A DNA stretch of 64,000 nt from Epiperipatus broadwayi (Eukaryota > Onychophora > Udeonychophora > Euonychophora > Peripatidae). Below, one piece after another: positions 1 through 11,615 of the stretch. A model generated the notes under the pieces. The model was not told where the DNA came from. It was given only the letters and a program-made list of their open reading frames with translations, and did no database searches. Within the stretch, counting starts at the first letter, position 1, and each line of letters begins with the position of its first letter. The position numbers and the translations under genes were made by a program. The stretch spans positions 1,753,817 to 1,817,816 of the forward strand of contig JAQFVV010000229.1 of the NCBI GenBank assembly GCA_028023455.1, given 5' to 3'.

Positions 1-1606
1 ATAATATTTTTGAAGTAATCTTCATATGCATATTTTATAAGAATTCTTCACAAGTCAGACTTGTAGAAGACATTTTAATAAACTTGCTTATAATGCCATC
101 ATATGTCATTGTACTAACAAAATGGAAGATTAATCCATTTTTGTCAGAACCCCAGTAACTTATACTGTATATAGGTAACAGATTAATTATTGATATTTTG
201 GACAAGTGAAATATTACTATTGTGTTGATCTTAGTATAGTAACTCTGTAACATTTCATTTCTCCAAAGTATAAATGATTAGTTTGCTACCTGTGTAATTT
301 CTTGAGGGTCAATTGGAATTGGATTCATTTTCTCTCTGGTTAGATTGAAAATATGAAGGTACTATTTGCAAATTTATTAAAATGCTTTCTAGAAAATCAT
401 ATGAAGACTGTTATTTTATAAATATATATTTTCAGCACTACCTATATAATAGCTATTATTTGTTTACAGGATTGTTCAAATTAATAGATTTTATATAAAA
501 AACAATTATGTGGAATGTTTTGATCATAATGCCTGAGTTGTATTCAAATATAATAGTTAAAATATACTTTATGTATGCAATATAATCATTAAATTGCCTT
601 TTTTTTTTTATATGTCATAGCATCGGCCGGGACGCGAACCCACAACCGTCTGCAACCAACTACTTGCTTGCATGGCTGCTGCGATTGCTTTTTATCTATA
701 ATTTTTGACAAATTTCCATTTTATCATTTTTGATATCTGTCATTTACTTTTTGGTCCAAGCATCTATTCATTGTATATGGTGAAATTTGTTTCCAGTACT
801 TAAATGCAGAATCTCATGTAGACAATGGAACTAGTATTTAACTCACTGGAAGCACTTTCTTAAGTTAGTAAATTAGAGCAATGAAAATCTATAGTTTTAT
901 TAACTTGACTGGGCTTGAAAAAGTTTGGAGATCGCTCCTCTAGAACTGTCTTTGGCAAGCATTACTAATTAATGATACCATGGGGTATTGTAATCAGATC
1001 CACAGACTAGTTTCTAGATTTCATTGTTAGTAAGTTCTGGATTTGCACATATCCATTCGCCAACCATCTTTCATTCACTTATATTATTAAAACTAATGAC
1101 TTAAAAATTTCTACATTAAAGTTTTAAATCCAAGCTAACTCTCTAGTCTCACAACTTTATATTTTAGTGACTTCAATTATATACTTATTACAGCTTTTTT
1201 GATCTTTTAGTAAAAGGATGGTATATCCAAAAGCTAAAATATAGGGTAAAAAAGCAATCATATGAAGTTGTAAATATTGAAGTGTTACAATAAACTGTGT
1301 GTTAAGCACATGATAAGCAAAGAAAACTATCGTCAATGATAATTAAATCTTGTTCCTTATAGTAGTCTATTGTTTAATTATCTCTGCTTGTATTTATGTA
1401 GAGAATTTAATATGTATATATTTGAAAAGTTTATTCGCAAAATCTTCTAATTCAGATGTAATGTATTTAATGTTTTTGCTATATCATAAAGTAATGAATT
1501 TTTTAAGACTTTTTTTTTTGTTTTATTGTTATGCTATTATTTCTTTTTAACCATTACGTATTTTTTTTTCTTTCCAACATTTTGTTTTTAATAATCTTTA
1601 TTTCAG
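1..1606 (+). other. intron of ADAM10 upstream of first visible exon
   Basis: This stretch is AT-rich and I see no coding exon in it. It ends in a pyrimidine-rich tract and an AG acceptor at 1605-1606. It contains one SINE copy near 600-690. Its first ~90 bases resemble a second stretch near 26.8 kb. Earlier ADAM10 exons (prodomain, catalytic domain, most of the disintegrin region) must lie upstream of the window. Confidence 0.75.
600..686 (-). mobile_element. tRNA-derived SINE, diverged copy
   Basis: Read on the minus strand this is a shortened, diverged relative of the SINE at 7553. It shares the 3' block containing GCTATGACA followed by an A-tail (the T run at 600-609) and the RNA polymerase III B-box-like GGTTCGCGTCCC. 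The A-box half is poorly preserved. Imperfect flanking repeats ATTGCCTTTT and ATTGCTTTTT fit a decayed target duplication. Confidence 0.65.
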
Positions 1607-1715
1607 GAGTGTACAGGTTCTATTTGTCAGAAACACGACTTGGAGGAATGTTTTTTAATCCAGTTAGATGGAAATAGTCCAGAGGAAATGTGTCATGTCG
1701 CATGTCAGCAGCCAG
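1607..1715 (+). CDS. ADAM10: ADAM10/Kuzbanian exon: end of disintegrin / cysteine-rich region
   Basis: ADAM10 is a membrane-anchored zinc metalloprotease that sheds ectodomains such as Notch and Delta; this exon is C-terminal to the catalytic domain. It reads ECTGSICQKHDLEECF near its start and EEMCHVACQQP at its end, matching in order and cysteine spacing the ECTGS...LEEC...CHV.C segment of animal ADAM10. The acceptor is TTTCAG at 1601-1606. The donor is GTAAAG from 1716, leaving phase 1: the single base g at 1715 completes a glycine codon with the next exon. No stop occurs in frame. It has no start codon because it is internal. Identity comes from recalled family motifs, not a search. Confidence 0.9.
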
Positions 1716-3189
1716 GTAAAGCTTTGGATTTAATTGTAGACTTCTATTTCATATTGTCAAATGCTATCTTGATGATGTATAAATTTTGTCAATATTATTT
1801 TAACTGTTAAGACTTTAGAATATATAGTATTAATTAAGGATATGATAAATAATGGCAATGAATTGTATTTAGATTGCAGCAAGTGATGGCAAATTTCTTA
1901 TGTTGATTTGTTAATTTTATATACAAGAATTTTATATATGTAATGACATATAATAATTATTTAGAAACATTAAGACTGTTTATAATAAAAAAACCAGAAG
2001 TATACTTATCACTTTTTGTAGTACTAAATTTAAAGCATCATATCATCGAATGACTATACCAAACTACAAGTAGATCTTGTATTTTATCAAAGATAATCTG
2101 CCAGCTTTATCAGCGGTACCAGATTTTAAAAGACCATTCTCTCCATTAATATAATAGTAACTCATTTACTTTATAACTCAAGATCCAAACTGTAAGTTAT
2201 TGCTTCACATTATTTTAAAATAAATCCTGTAATCTTGAACACTTTATGTAAGACTGTGACAATTCCTTTATCAATCCATTTTGCCATAGCCATATACTTT
2301 TCATTTTATTCAATAAATTTATCTTGTTCTAGTGTTAATTATTATTTATAAATATTAAATGAATCTATTCTTATAATATTTTTTAATTGTAATAACATTA
2401 CATAAATAGTTATAATTGAGTTCATACAATCAATCCTAAGAAATCATGACTATTGAAATGTTTTTCAGGAGCTTTTTTCAGTCTTCTCAAATTTAAGCCT
2501 ATCTCTACAATTGTTAATAAATTATGAATAGATTTATTTATTCTCTTAACTAGAAAATTATATGTGTATAATCTTTTTTTTTGCATTATTTATAATTCAT
2601 ATTTGCTATTGTGATTTTTTTTTTTCTATTCAATAAATTTTATATATTTTTTTAAGTCATAGTTGTTCAAGTATAATTATAGATAGATAAAATAGCCTTT
2701 AATTAGCCTACAGCAGAACAAAGACCCTTAACAGAAATCTTTGAACGAAGGTGAAAGAGAAAGAAAGCATTACGAGTGAATACTCAAAAATAACTGGAAT
2801 TCATCTCTGAAGGGCCAGTGCATTCTTGTACATACTTCTGCTACTAGACACCTTTTTTAACAATCTCCTACATCATTCTGCCAACCTTCATCACCGATTG
2901 AAGTCATGGTACCACATAATAGATGTTTTTGTATTTGTCAATTTTTTGTAATGGTTAAAAAGTTGGAATAATGCAAAATTTTGTTTTCTGTTAGAGAAAA
3001 CATTAGTTAAAATGTTTGAAACTACTTGCAAACAAGCAGCTTCTGGCACAAGTTTAAGAGTGTTTTAGTGGAAGTGTCAAATTTACCACATTCTAAAAAA
3101 GCATTGTGCATGAAGTCCAATGTCATGACATGCTGATTTTTTTTTCTTTATGCAAACAGCATTGTTTATTTAGAATTTGTTCATAATAA

Positions 3190-3450
3190 TCAGGCATTGG
3201 GGAGTATAACTTTCACCAGGACAACACATTAGCCATATTCACCTGATCTTGCTCTATGCAACTTCTTTTTATTCTCCCCAAATGGAAAAATGCCTCAAAG
3301 AAAAAGTTTTACAGACTTAGAAGTGGGGAAGAAAAAAATAATGGAGGCATTAAAAGGCATCACTTTGCAAGAATTTTTGGGCTATTTCGAAAAGTGGAAA
3401 AACATATTTAGACCAGTTCATTGCATCAAATGGATAGTACATTGAAAGAA
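3190..3450 (+). pseudogene. mariner transposase C-terminal remnant
   Basis: Mariner transposases cut and paste DNA using a DDD catalytic triad. In shifting frames this region reads FHQDN, then YSPDLALCNFFLFS from about 3236, then KIMEALKGITLQEF, YFEKWK and a final CIKW. That is the order of the mariner C-terminus (HDNA..., YSPDLAPCDFFLFP, LKAI...EF, FEQWKKR..CI). The two catalytic aspartates in the DN and SPDL motifs survive, but frameshifts and stops interrupt the frame. The N-terminal half and inverted repeats were not identified. Confidence 0.7.
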
Positions 3451-4984
3451 ATTTACTTTGTAACACTTAAAAATAAATACACAATTTTTTATTACAAAAT
3501 TCTGTTTATTTTTGGCTTATACTTTTGTTTTACTCTAGCTAAGGGCTATAAGACACTTATTTACCAACCAGTATTAGATAAGTACCTACCTGAAAGAAAA
3601 ATCAAAAGCCTGATTAGAATCTGAAAAAAATTTCAAATTTACTCTGCTTAGATTTAAGCCCAATCATATGTATGACAAGTGAATGTTCTTCTAGTGTACA
3701 ATGAGAGCCTAACAAGTGTGCACATATCCTAGTATTTATTCTATTTTAATATATAAAGCAATTTTATCACGGGCTTTTTCTCTCACCACTACCTCATATC
3801 TCTCCCCTTCTCCTCTGCTCTTTTCCCGCTCTCTCTCTCTCTTTCTGACATACACACATATATTATACATTGATTAAGCACATTATAATATTTATATTTA
3901 AAAGTCTATCATTGCATATATAAATATGTAACTACAAATAAATATTTATATAAAGTAACAACTTTTATTTTGAAAATAAAATGTAAACTTTAAAGTTAAC
4001 TAAAAAGATGTTACGATCACAATAGTGCTGTTATTGAACAAATGTTTTAGGCACGACTATATCTAATGAATCTCAAAACAGTTATGAATGCCTACCACTT
4101 AAGAATCTTTTGATATTTGTTTTCATGGTATATTGCTGTTATTGTTAGGTTTATTTATGTTTCTCCATTCTTGATGTCTTACAATTATATTATTCAATCC
4201 TGATGTGTGAGACACTTTCTTGACATTTACCTTTCAAAGAAATTTAATTTACTAAATAAAATTCCTCCAAAAATCAAATGAAATGAAAATATTAACTTGC
4301 AAATAAAGTTAGTAAAATAAAATGACTAACATACTGGTAGATCTTACTGGTTCAACAGCACTATATTATCCTATAGCATATGATGTAGGCTATGATTATG
4401 GAGACTCAAGGTCTCTGAAAGCGCTTAGCCATATAACTTGTAAGAAGATTGAGACAAGCTTCACTTTTTTGCGTAAAGCGCAAGCTAAATTACCTACCTA
4501 TAGCATATAATTATAGATTAAGTTAAATGATTATTATTCTATTATAAATGATTTTTCCAAATTTAATTCATATATCATACTACCAACTTTATCTTATTCA
4601 TCCCTCTCACAGATCACTTTTTAAGTTTTTTACTATCTTTTGAAATCAGGTTTAAGAAGTCGTTTGTTCCTCCTGTTATTTCTTTTAACGACAAGTCTAA
4701 TCCAACTCCCACTTCATTCTTTTATTGGCCTGAAGTCTATATATTGCTTTTGTATTAAGTGAGCCTTCATTTAATAAATAAGCACTGATAAAACAAGATC
4801 ATTATAAAATCTTCCAGCTTCAGCATAATAGGTATATTCTCTTTTAATATTAAATTGTTTATACTAGAAACATTTTATCTAAGCTTAATTCTGTGATTAA
4901 TTTCAACCATTATGTTTTCATCTATATTAATAATCTGAGCAAGGTATTTTATAAATGTTAAATTTTAATTTATTGTTATCAATC

Positions 4985-5125
4985 TTTTTTGAAAAATTAT
5001 TAAACATTATATAGTCTTTCTATATCATTTTCATTTCATAATCTCTTGTAACATTTCTGAAGCTCTCGAGCATTATTTATGAAAACAGCCATATTATCTG
5101 TAAAACGTAGTTGATTTATGTAATC
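4985..5125 (-). pseudogene. RTE-type LINE reverse transcriptase remnant
   Basis: On the minus strand 5121-5039 reads YINQLRFTDNMAVFINN and then ARELQKCYKRL, the palm motif of LINE reverse transcriptases (canonical LRFADDIVL...ELQ.ML.EL). The catalytic FADD is changed to FTDN, so it is dead. After a frameshift, MFNNFSKK near 5007-4985 fits the K-T-K-x-M-F-N-N segment typical of the RTE clade. Homology may continue on both sides (about 4.9-5.4 kb), but stops are too frequent to define ends. Confidence 0.6.
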
Positions 5126-5627
5126 TTCATTTATTTTTGTTTTATTAGTATTTTATTTTAATCCATAAAACAGCTACTTGAAGCTAAATATATAGTGAGC
5201 AAACTCTTCTAATAAATAGACACCAGTATTTAATACTATTTAAGGCTCTGCTTTATTTTATCTCTTGTTGATTAGGTGTAAAATTAAAGTTCACCCTAAC
5301 ATTTATTTGGAACTTAATAAATATTGGGCACCTCTTTTTTCTCTTCTGTAAAATATGTTAAATCCAACTTGTAATAAATTAGTAAAACAAAAAAGCCCTG
5401 AAATATAATATTTCTGTAGAGTGAAGATTATTTTGAGTACTAGAAAACTTTTTACTAAAAATTAGTATAATAATAATAATAATACAGCAGTGAGAATATT
5501 AATAATAACAATAAAAATCATAATAGCAACAACAATAATAATGAGGTCATAATTAAATAATTTACCATGGCTTGAAGCAATTGCCATTCGCAAATAAGTA
5601 TGGCCATTTCAACTTCAAGAAGGGGAA

Positions 5628-5905
5628 ATGAGTTTTGTGATGACTATACAAACCAATCTGTGAACCTCAAATAAGTCTATATGTGTAGCATGTTAAACCA
5701 TTCTTCTGTTTATTTGATATTTTGTGATGCTATCTTTTAATCTTTTTTTTGAAAGACTTCAGTGTTTTATCTATTTATAGTTCGACATTTTATTATATTC
5801 TCAATCCTATCTTCCTAATAAAGGCAATCACAAAATTGTATCTCTTTAGAGTGTCTTTGAGATAATTTTTATAATGTAAATAGAGTTAAAAGATATCCTC
5901 TTATA
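5628..5905. repeat. diverged dispersed repeat, copy A (copy B about 7058-7265)
   Basis: Two blocks about 1.4 kb apart align by eye: GTGATGACTATACAAACCAA in A against GTGGTGATTGCATAAATCAA in B, both followed by AT-rich stretches ending in ATGTAAATAGAGTT and ATGTAAATGGAGTT. A third partial match may lie near 6370-6440. The copies are old. They could be an ancient segmental duplication or two copies of an unrecognised element, possibly LINE untranslated sequence given the RTE remnant next door. Confidence 0.5.
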
Positions 5906-7552
5906 ACTGACTTGTTCTAAAAGCAACAGCAACACATTAGAGTCTGTGTTGCATGTCATCTCACCTACTTAAAATGCTATCCAAATATATTAAAATTGGT
6001 TCATATTCTTAAATCGATGATCATCCAAGTTAAAAGGCTGTTGAAATTTTTAAGCATGAAAACTATATTCAAATTTATTGTAAAATCTGATATTAATTTA
6101 TTTCACAAATTATTTCATACATAATTTTACAGACTATTAATATCACATGCTTCCAAGTGAAGAATTTTGCATAACATCCGTAAATGAATTTTCATAATGT
6201 CTGTATTATAGTAATAGGAAATCTAAATCTGCCTTCTGCACAATACTCAATAGCATTATATTCAATTGATTTAATTGTAGTAATTATATTAATTTAATGA
6301 AATGCCTTATTTTTTACTTGTTAAATGCCACAACAACATGAATATCTTATATTCATCTTTTTATTTAAAAGACTAAATGGCTCACATTCTCAAGTTGATA
6401 ATTATTCAAATCTTGACAAGCTGCTGAATTATTACTCCTATTTCTGGCTGGTCAAGAACTTGAGCTTTTTTAACAGTAATTATTAAACCAATGTCTTTAT
6501 ATGTTGCATTCAAAATTTCATATTTTTTTCTTATATTTTGGATTGACTAAGAATAGCCATAGTTATCTGTATATTATAAATCCAGAAATTCAAATTTTAA
6601 AATTCCACTATCAAAATTGTATCATATGTTTGTTGCTTGTTTCATAAAGCTGCCTATATGTAGATTTAAAGTTCTTTTCATAAAAAATTGAAAATACAAT
6701 TGGAATAAGTACATATTCTTGTTTAATAACAATTTTTATCTAAAATTCTATGAATCTTTTGCCTGTTGAAATAACAATTAGTCTAATTTCATCACATAAA
6801 AATTGTATATTATGAATAATCTTTGGTGGGCAACTAATTAATTTGAATCAGTCCCATAAACTTGTTCACTTGATAATGTCAATTTATAAACTGGTATAAT
6901 TTAAGGTGTGTATGCTTAAAAAATTAATAGTTGTGAATTTGACCATAATTAGTTTTGCAATTTAAAACTGTTTATTAATAACTAATTGTAAACAGGTATG
7001 ATAATTCCAGAATGAGGGGGAGAAATCAGTGATAGAGTGACAGAAAAATAACATATTAGAGATGTTTTTGTGGTGATTGCATAAATCAATCTATGAATAA
7101 CAATTACTTCATATGTGGGGCATGCTAGTTTTTATTTTTTTTCTGCAGCAAACTTTACTTTTTTAAATATTTCAATACCTTATCTTTATTCTATCCTCAT
7201 CCATATTTTTCAATGAAAACATTTGGTGATAAACTCTTTATAATTATTATCATGTAAATGGAGTTTGTCTCTTATTGTAAACTTTGGTCAAGTTCACATA
7301 ATTTTTTTTTCAAGAAGTACTATTCGTTTGCTTTGCATATCCAATTTAGCAATAAGAATTTATAAATGTTGACTAAATGGTGTCACATTCATCTAATTGA
7401 ATAATATATTACTTGGTCTTATGATCAGATTGTTATATTTTTAGAATAACAAATTTTTTCTCATGTCTGTATGTTATATTGATAGGAATCTAGTATTTAC
7501 TTTGTTGCAATAAATTGATAAAATAACAGTAATATATTCAATTAATCTTTTT

Positions 7553-7657
7553 TTTTCTTCTCATGTGTCATAGCATCAGCCGGGAAGCGAACCCGCTAAC
7601 CCGGGACAACTGCTTGTAAAGCAGCCGTCGTTGACCTCTCAACCACCAATGCTTGAC
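7553..7657 (-). mobile_element. tRNA-derived SINE with target-site duplication
   Basis: The direct repeat CAATTAATCTTTTT flanks the insert at 7539-7552 and 7658-7671. Read on the minus strand it has an A-box TGGTTGAGAGG, an anticodon-like stem-loop (CTGC/GCAG closing TTTACAA), a CCCGGG extra arm and a B-box-like GGTTCGCTTCC, then GCTATGACACATGAG and an A-rich tail. The extra arm points to a class II (Leu or Ser) tRNA ancestor. It is about 105 bp, very short for a SINE, with essentially no body between the tRNA part and the tail. Confidence 0.85.
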
Positions 7658-9216
7658 CAATTAATCTTTTTGCAATAGTTATATCAAAATATGTGTTAAA
7701 TATATTAAATCACTAAAAGATTATAAATTGGTGTATTAACTATTTGGATACAGACTATTTTACTAGAGGTTAGAAAGAATTATATAATTCTTCATCTACT
7801 TATTTAATTTTGTGTTTATCAATTAGACGAAATTAGTGCTATCCTGCCTAAATTTATGTTATACTCACAAATTAAGTAATGTTATAAAGATGTTTGCATC
7901 AGTACCAACAACCTCATTTTAATAAATTTTATTAAGCAAAGATATGAGGAGGGCAAAAATTAATTAAAGATAAAATTAAAATTAATATTTTTTTATTAGT
8001 CATTCATTAGGCTAGAGATTATCCAATAATAAATAATATTTCTGAAGTGTAATTTTCACTGTACCACTCTTACACAATGTTGGGACTGGTTTCTATTCAC
8101 TTTTAACATCCTATGGAGGGATGTCTAATCATAAGCATATGATCAAAGATGTGTGAAAAAGATTATGATCCTTCATGATGCACATTTCTTGCTGAACTAG
8201 CACTCATCACTTGGCCTATATCACAATCTCTTACACATATCTTTATCATTTTTCAATATACTGTAATGGTCTGGATCCCCTAAAGGAATCAAAGTTGTTA
8301 CATCTAACTATAGTCGGATTTAGGGTCTTTATTTAGGATGCTATGACTGATATGATTTAACTTTAATCCAAGATTGAATCCTTTTCAAACAAGATAATTT
8401 AAAATTAAATATTCAATACAAATGCAATTTAGATTAATTCATTCAATCTTCGCCTTTGTAGATGGTTCTGTTATGCTCAGTATTCGAACTCAGGGTAGTT
8501 TTGATATCTAACTCTCTTCAAATGTTTCCATCAATATCCTACATTAGTAATAGTACTTAAAAATATAATCTCAATCGATTTTAAAATTAATTTCAACCAA
8601 ATTATCAAGATATTAAATTAGTATGATATATGTATGTGAGTGTGTGTATTCATATCTTATTTATTTCGAAAAAATAAATAAATAAATAAAATAAATCAAG
8701 AAAAAAGATCAATTTGTCATAGAGCTGTATAGACCAAGAATAAAAAAGAAAAAGATATTTAGAAGAATTAATGATAAAGCTATGTTATTAAGTAAATAGA
8801 ATTATAAAATAGGTTGAAAAAAGATTTGGTTATTTTGTACTTGGTGATGGAAAGGTTGAACATTCCAAATAAAGTAATACATTCTGCTGTTTTTTAGACC
8901 TCTTTGTGCATTATGTAATTAGTGACATCTATTTACTCTGCAGTCTGGTAAAGGAAGGCAAAGCACTGTATGGCAACTCTTTCTATTTGGCAAGATGACT
9001 ACAAAATTTGTTTACTGTCTATCTTTAATATTTAACAAGGACCAATGATTTCTTTCTACAAGTAGAAGGAGTATAAAGAATGTTTGAGTTTGAAGAATAA
9101 ATGTAGCAGAAGAAAAGATATAATTATATTCACATTCTTATCCATGGATATGATTTAGAATAATTATGTTGATATTTATTACAATATATATATATTATTG
9201 TGTATTTTTTATTTAG

Positions 9217-9428
9217 GTAAACCTGAAACTTGTAAAAGCAGTTTTAAAAGTGAGCATTTCAATATGACTGGAATATTCCTTCGAGCTGGCTCACCATGCA
9301 ACAATTATAAAGGATACTGTGATGTGTTTCTTAAATGCAGAGATGTGGATGCTGAAGGACCCTTAGCACGGTTAAAGAATCTTCTTTTCAACAAAGAAAC
9401 ACTTTTGACCATTGCACAGTGGATTACG
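9217..9428 (+). CDS. ADAM10: ADAM10/Kuzbanian exon: membrane-proximal cysteine-rich region
   Basis: This exon encodes the last part of the ectodomain. After completing a glycine codon with the previous exon it reads KPETCKSS, an NMT N-glycosylation sequon, the family signature GSPCNNYKGYCDVFLKCR, then DVDAEGPLARLK and IAQWIT. The GSPC..(Y/F)(K/R)GYCDVF..CR..DA.GPLARLK block is a hallmark of ADAM10 rather than ADAM17. The acceptor is ATTTAG (9211-9216) and the donor GTAATT from 9429; it ends in phase 0. Reading through the donor adds a short tail and a stop, so splicing is required. Confidence 0.92.
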
Positions 9429-9555
9429 GTAATTGAGAAATTTTGGAACTATGATCTAAATAGTTTTATATGTGCATTTTAAAGTGAATTTGTTATTGTT
9501 TATATTGGCAGTTTATCTTTTGATTTGTTTCACTTACAGATTATTTTTTTAATAA

Positions 9556-9890
9556 AGGAATCTGTAGAGATCTTTATTGAAAAGATAGACTTGCTTAAAT
9601 CTTTTAATTCTATTATTGTATGTGAATTTTGTATGATGATTAATTATGTGATGCATCTTTTGTTCTTGGTCACAGCCACTTCTCAAGCAGATAAGCACAG
9701 TGACCTTGAGTATCCTGAATCTATGATGAGACTCCAATTTATATTTAGAGTATGGATTTTCTTTTTTAGACAACTCATCTATTAAAAAATAGCATAAAGG
9801 AATTTGTAGGGACTTCTGCCAGGAGATAGATTCCCTAAAAATTAAACCCTTCTATTGTATCCATAATTTGACAATTATTAATTATGTGAT
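9556..9890. repeat. diverged tandem duplication, about 240-bp period
   Basis: AAAGGAATCTGTAGAGA at 9556 recurs as AAAGGAATTTGTAGGGA at about 9797. Both are followed about 80-90 bases later by ATTAATTATGTGAT. Divergence is substantial, so the event is old. No coding content was recognised. Confidence 0.55.
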
Positions 9891-10274
9891 TTATGATTTA
9901 TGTTTGATCAAGACTATATAAATCGGAAGCAGTTGAATTCCATCAATGAAGCAGAAGAGCACACTAATCATTTATTCAGAAACTGTTGCTAGAACTCCAG
10001 TACTGTTTGATGTGTAAAAAGAAAGTTGTTTGGAATTTGATAAAAGTGTCACTGTTTGAATGGATTCTTGATTGAACATCACAGAGAGATTTTTATTTGA
10101 GATCAGTAATGTCATGTAAGATTATTGAGTTTGGAAGGGTAAGCATAGGATATTGCATGAAGACTATCTCTTAACCCACAATTCTTCTATTGTTTGAAGG
10201 ATTTCTGACTGAATATCCAGAAAGTAGATTCTGACTTGAGGTATATATTGATTAAGTAATGAAATTAGTTTAAA

Positions 10275-10490
10275 CTACTAAACATCACATGATCAATATT
10301 CTTTATACTTAGGCAAGCTGTTTACACAGAGGCAAAACTCTCCATACAGTAGCGCCACTCAGTGCAAGCCACAACTAGTCTGGGAATATTGGATGAGCAC
10401 TAGATAGGGATTTTATGCAGAAACCTTTCTGCATTCAATTACTCTGGCTTGCACTGAGTGGCGCTACTGAATGGAAAGTTTTGCATCTGT
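10275..10490. mobile_element. palindromic short element with 15-bp flanking direct repeat
   Basis: Near-perfect inverted arms run inward from 10325 and 10491, each reading CACAGA(G/T)GCAAAACT and then CAGTAGCGCCACTCAGTGCA before GCC. The whole 216-bp segment is bracketed by a perfect direct repeat TGAAATTAGTTTAAA (10260-10274 and 10490-10504). About 50 bp of non-palindromic sequence precedes the left arm inside the repeat. A 15-bp duplication is long for a cut-and-paste element and closer to retroposition. Class unknown. Confidence 0.65.
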
Positions 10491-11564
10491 GAAATTAGTT
10501 TAAATATGAAATTAAATTAAGTATTACATTAAATGTTTAGATTTCAATATAATATTGTTAGTTTGTTGGCTTATATTGAAAACCATTTAATTGTTATAGT
10601 GTTTAAAAAATTATTGTATTTGTCAGTTTTTTTAAAATAAAGAACAGAAACCTTAAATTATGGGTGCCATATCTTTTTTGATTCTAATTGTAAATGTTTA
10701 CAATGTCAGTGATACATATATTTCATCTTGAGATATCACAAATAAAGGTTTGTTTTTTTCTATATATTTTCTTAAATAATAGAATAACTCTTTAAAGTTG
10801 ATGGTGATGAGAGAAAACTTTCAAATATCATTTGGTGTGTGTGGATCACCTAGATCTCAAAAAAAAAAAAAAAAAAAATCATCCTGATTTTTTGAAACAA
10901 AAAAAGAAACTCAAAGAAAAACTTTCATAGTAAAATTGCTGTATATGTAGAGGCCATCAGTACTTTTATTTATTAATATTTTTGTTTTAAAAAACCTTGA
11001 TATTTTTGATATTCTCTATTTTTAAACAATCTACACAAACATATAGATATTTGAAAGTTTCCTCTTATTCTCTATCTCAAATATGTTATGAGCAAAATCA
11101 CTTTTATATTTTTCAAAATAATAATTTTATTGATGATGTTTTGATGTCAAGTGAATTGATACAAAAAGATATCCATAATTATGTTTTTTTTTTTATTTAC
11201 TTTAAAATATTATAACAACAAAATAGTTTTTATCATGAGTCAAAAAATTAATTATATTACTCCAAAATGTAAAGGATATAAGGCCCATGATATCTATGAA
11301 GTCTTTTGTGGGTATTTATAAGACATTTTATATGGATATGAGAAATCATTATATCAATGCGCTAAAAGAAATGAATGTATTAATGTAGTAAAATAATTAT
11401 GATGATCATATTATAGACCATAAATGAACTTATGAACACAATATCTATGGGTGAAGAAATAAACCGGAGGCCTTTTCCCATTAATGAATACTATATAATT
11501 ACAATAGATACAAATTAAAACTTGACAAAAGAAAAAAATCATACACTCCTTTGAATGCTGTTTT

Positions 11565-11615
11565 CACAATGCTTTATTTCATTTATGAATTTTGACTGAT
11601 AACAGTCTTCTTCAG
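11565..11615 (-). repeat. Penelope-type terminal repeat fragment with degraded hammerhead core
   Basis: On the minus strand the sequence reads CTGAAGA, then a perfect 5-bp hairpin GACTG-TTAT-CAGTC, then AAAA. This is the CUGANGA / stem II / GAAA layout of a hammerhead ribozyme with one change in the last block. It is followed by AAATAAAGCATTGTG, which also follows the hammerhead-like cores near 45 kb, so these are the same repeat family. Homology to neighbouring sequence is not resolved. Confidence 0.5.

Larger units (their letters stand above)
1716..9216 (+). other. ADAM10 intron, 7.5 kb, transposon-rich
   Basis: The intron is phase 1, with donor GTAAAG and acceptor ATTTAG. Listed separately are a mariner remnant (about 3.2-3.45 kb), an RTE-type LINE remnant (about 5.0-5.1 kb), a diverged duplicated block (5.6-5.9 and 7.06-7.26 kb) and a SINE (7.55-7.66 kb). 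Simple repeats include a CT run near 3830-3845, AAT units near 5465-5530 and AAAT units near 8678-8700. No other coding exon was recognised. Confidence 0.7.

Noticed and set aside
4322-4510. 62-codon open stretch in the first large intron
   Set aside because: No motif, no splice logic, and it lies beside transposon debris.
7553-7657. Functional tRNA gene
   Set aside because: A- and B-boxes are present but the acceptor stem does not pair, the B-box is imperfect and an A-rich tail plus target duplication follow. It is a SINE.
9525-9785. Open stretch just after the second ADAM10 exon
   Set aside because: It lies in the intron within a diverged duplicated block, is not joined by the reading phase of the flanking exons, and matches nothing in ADAM10.
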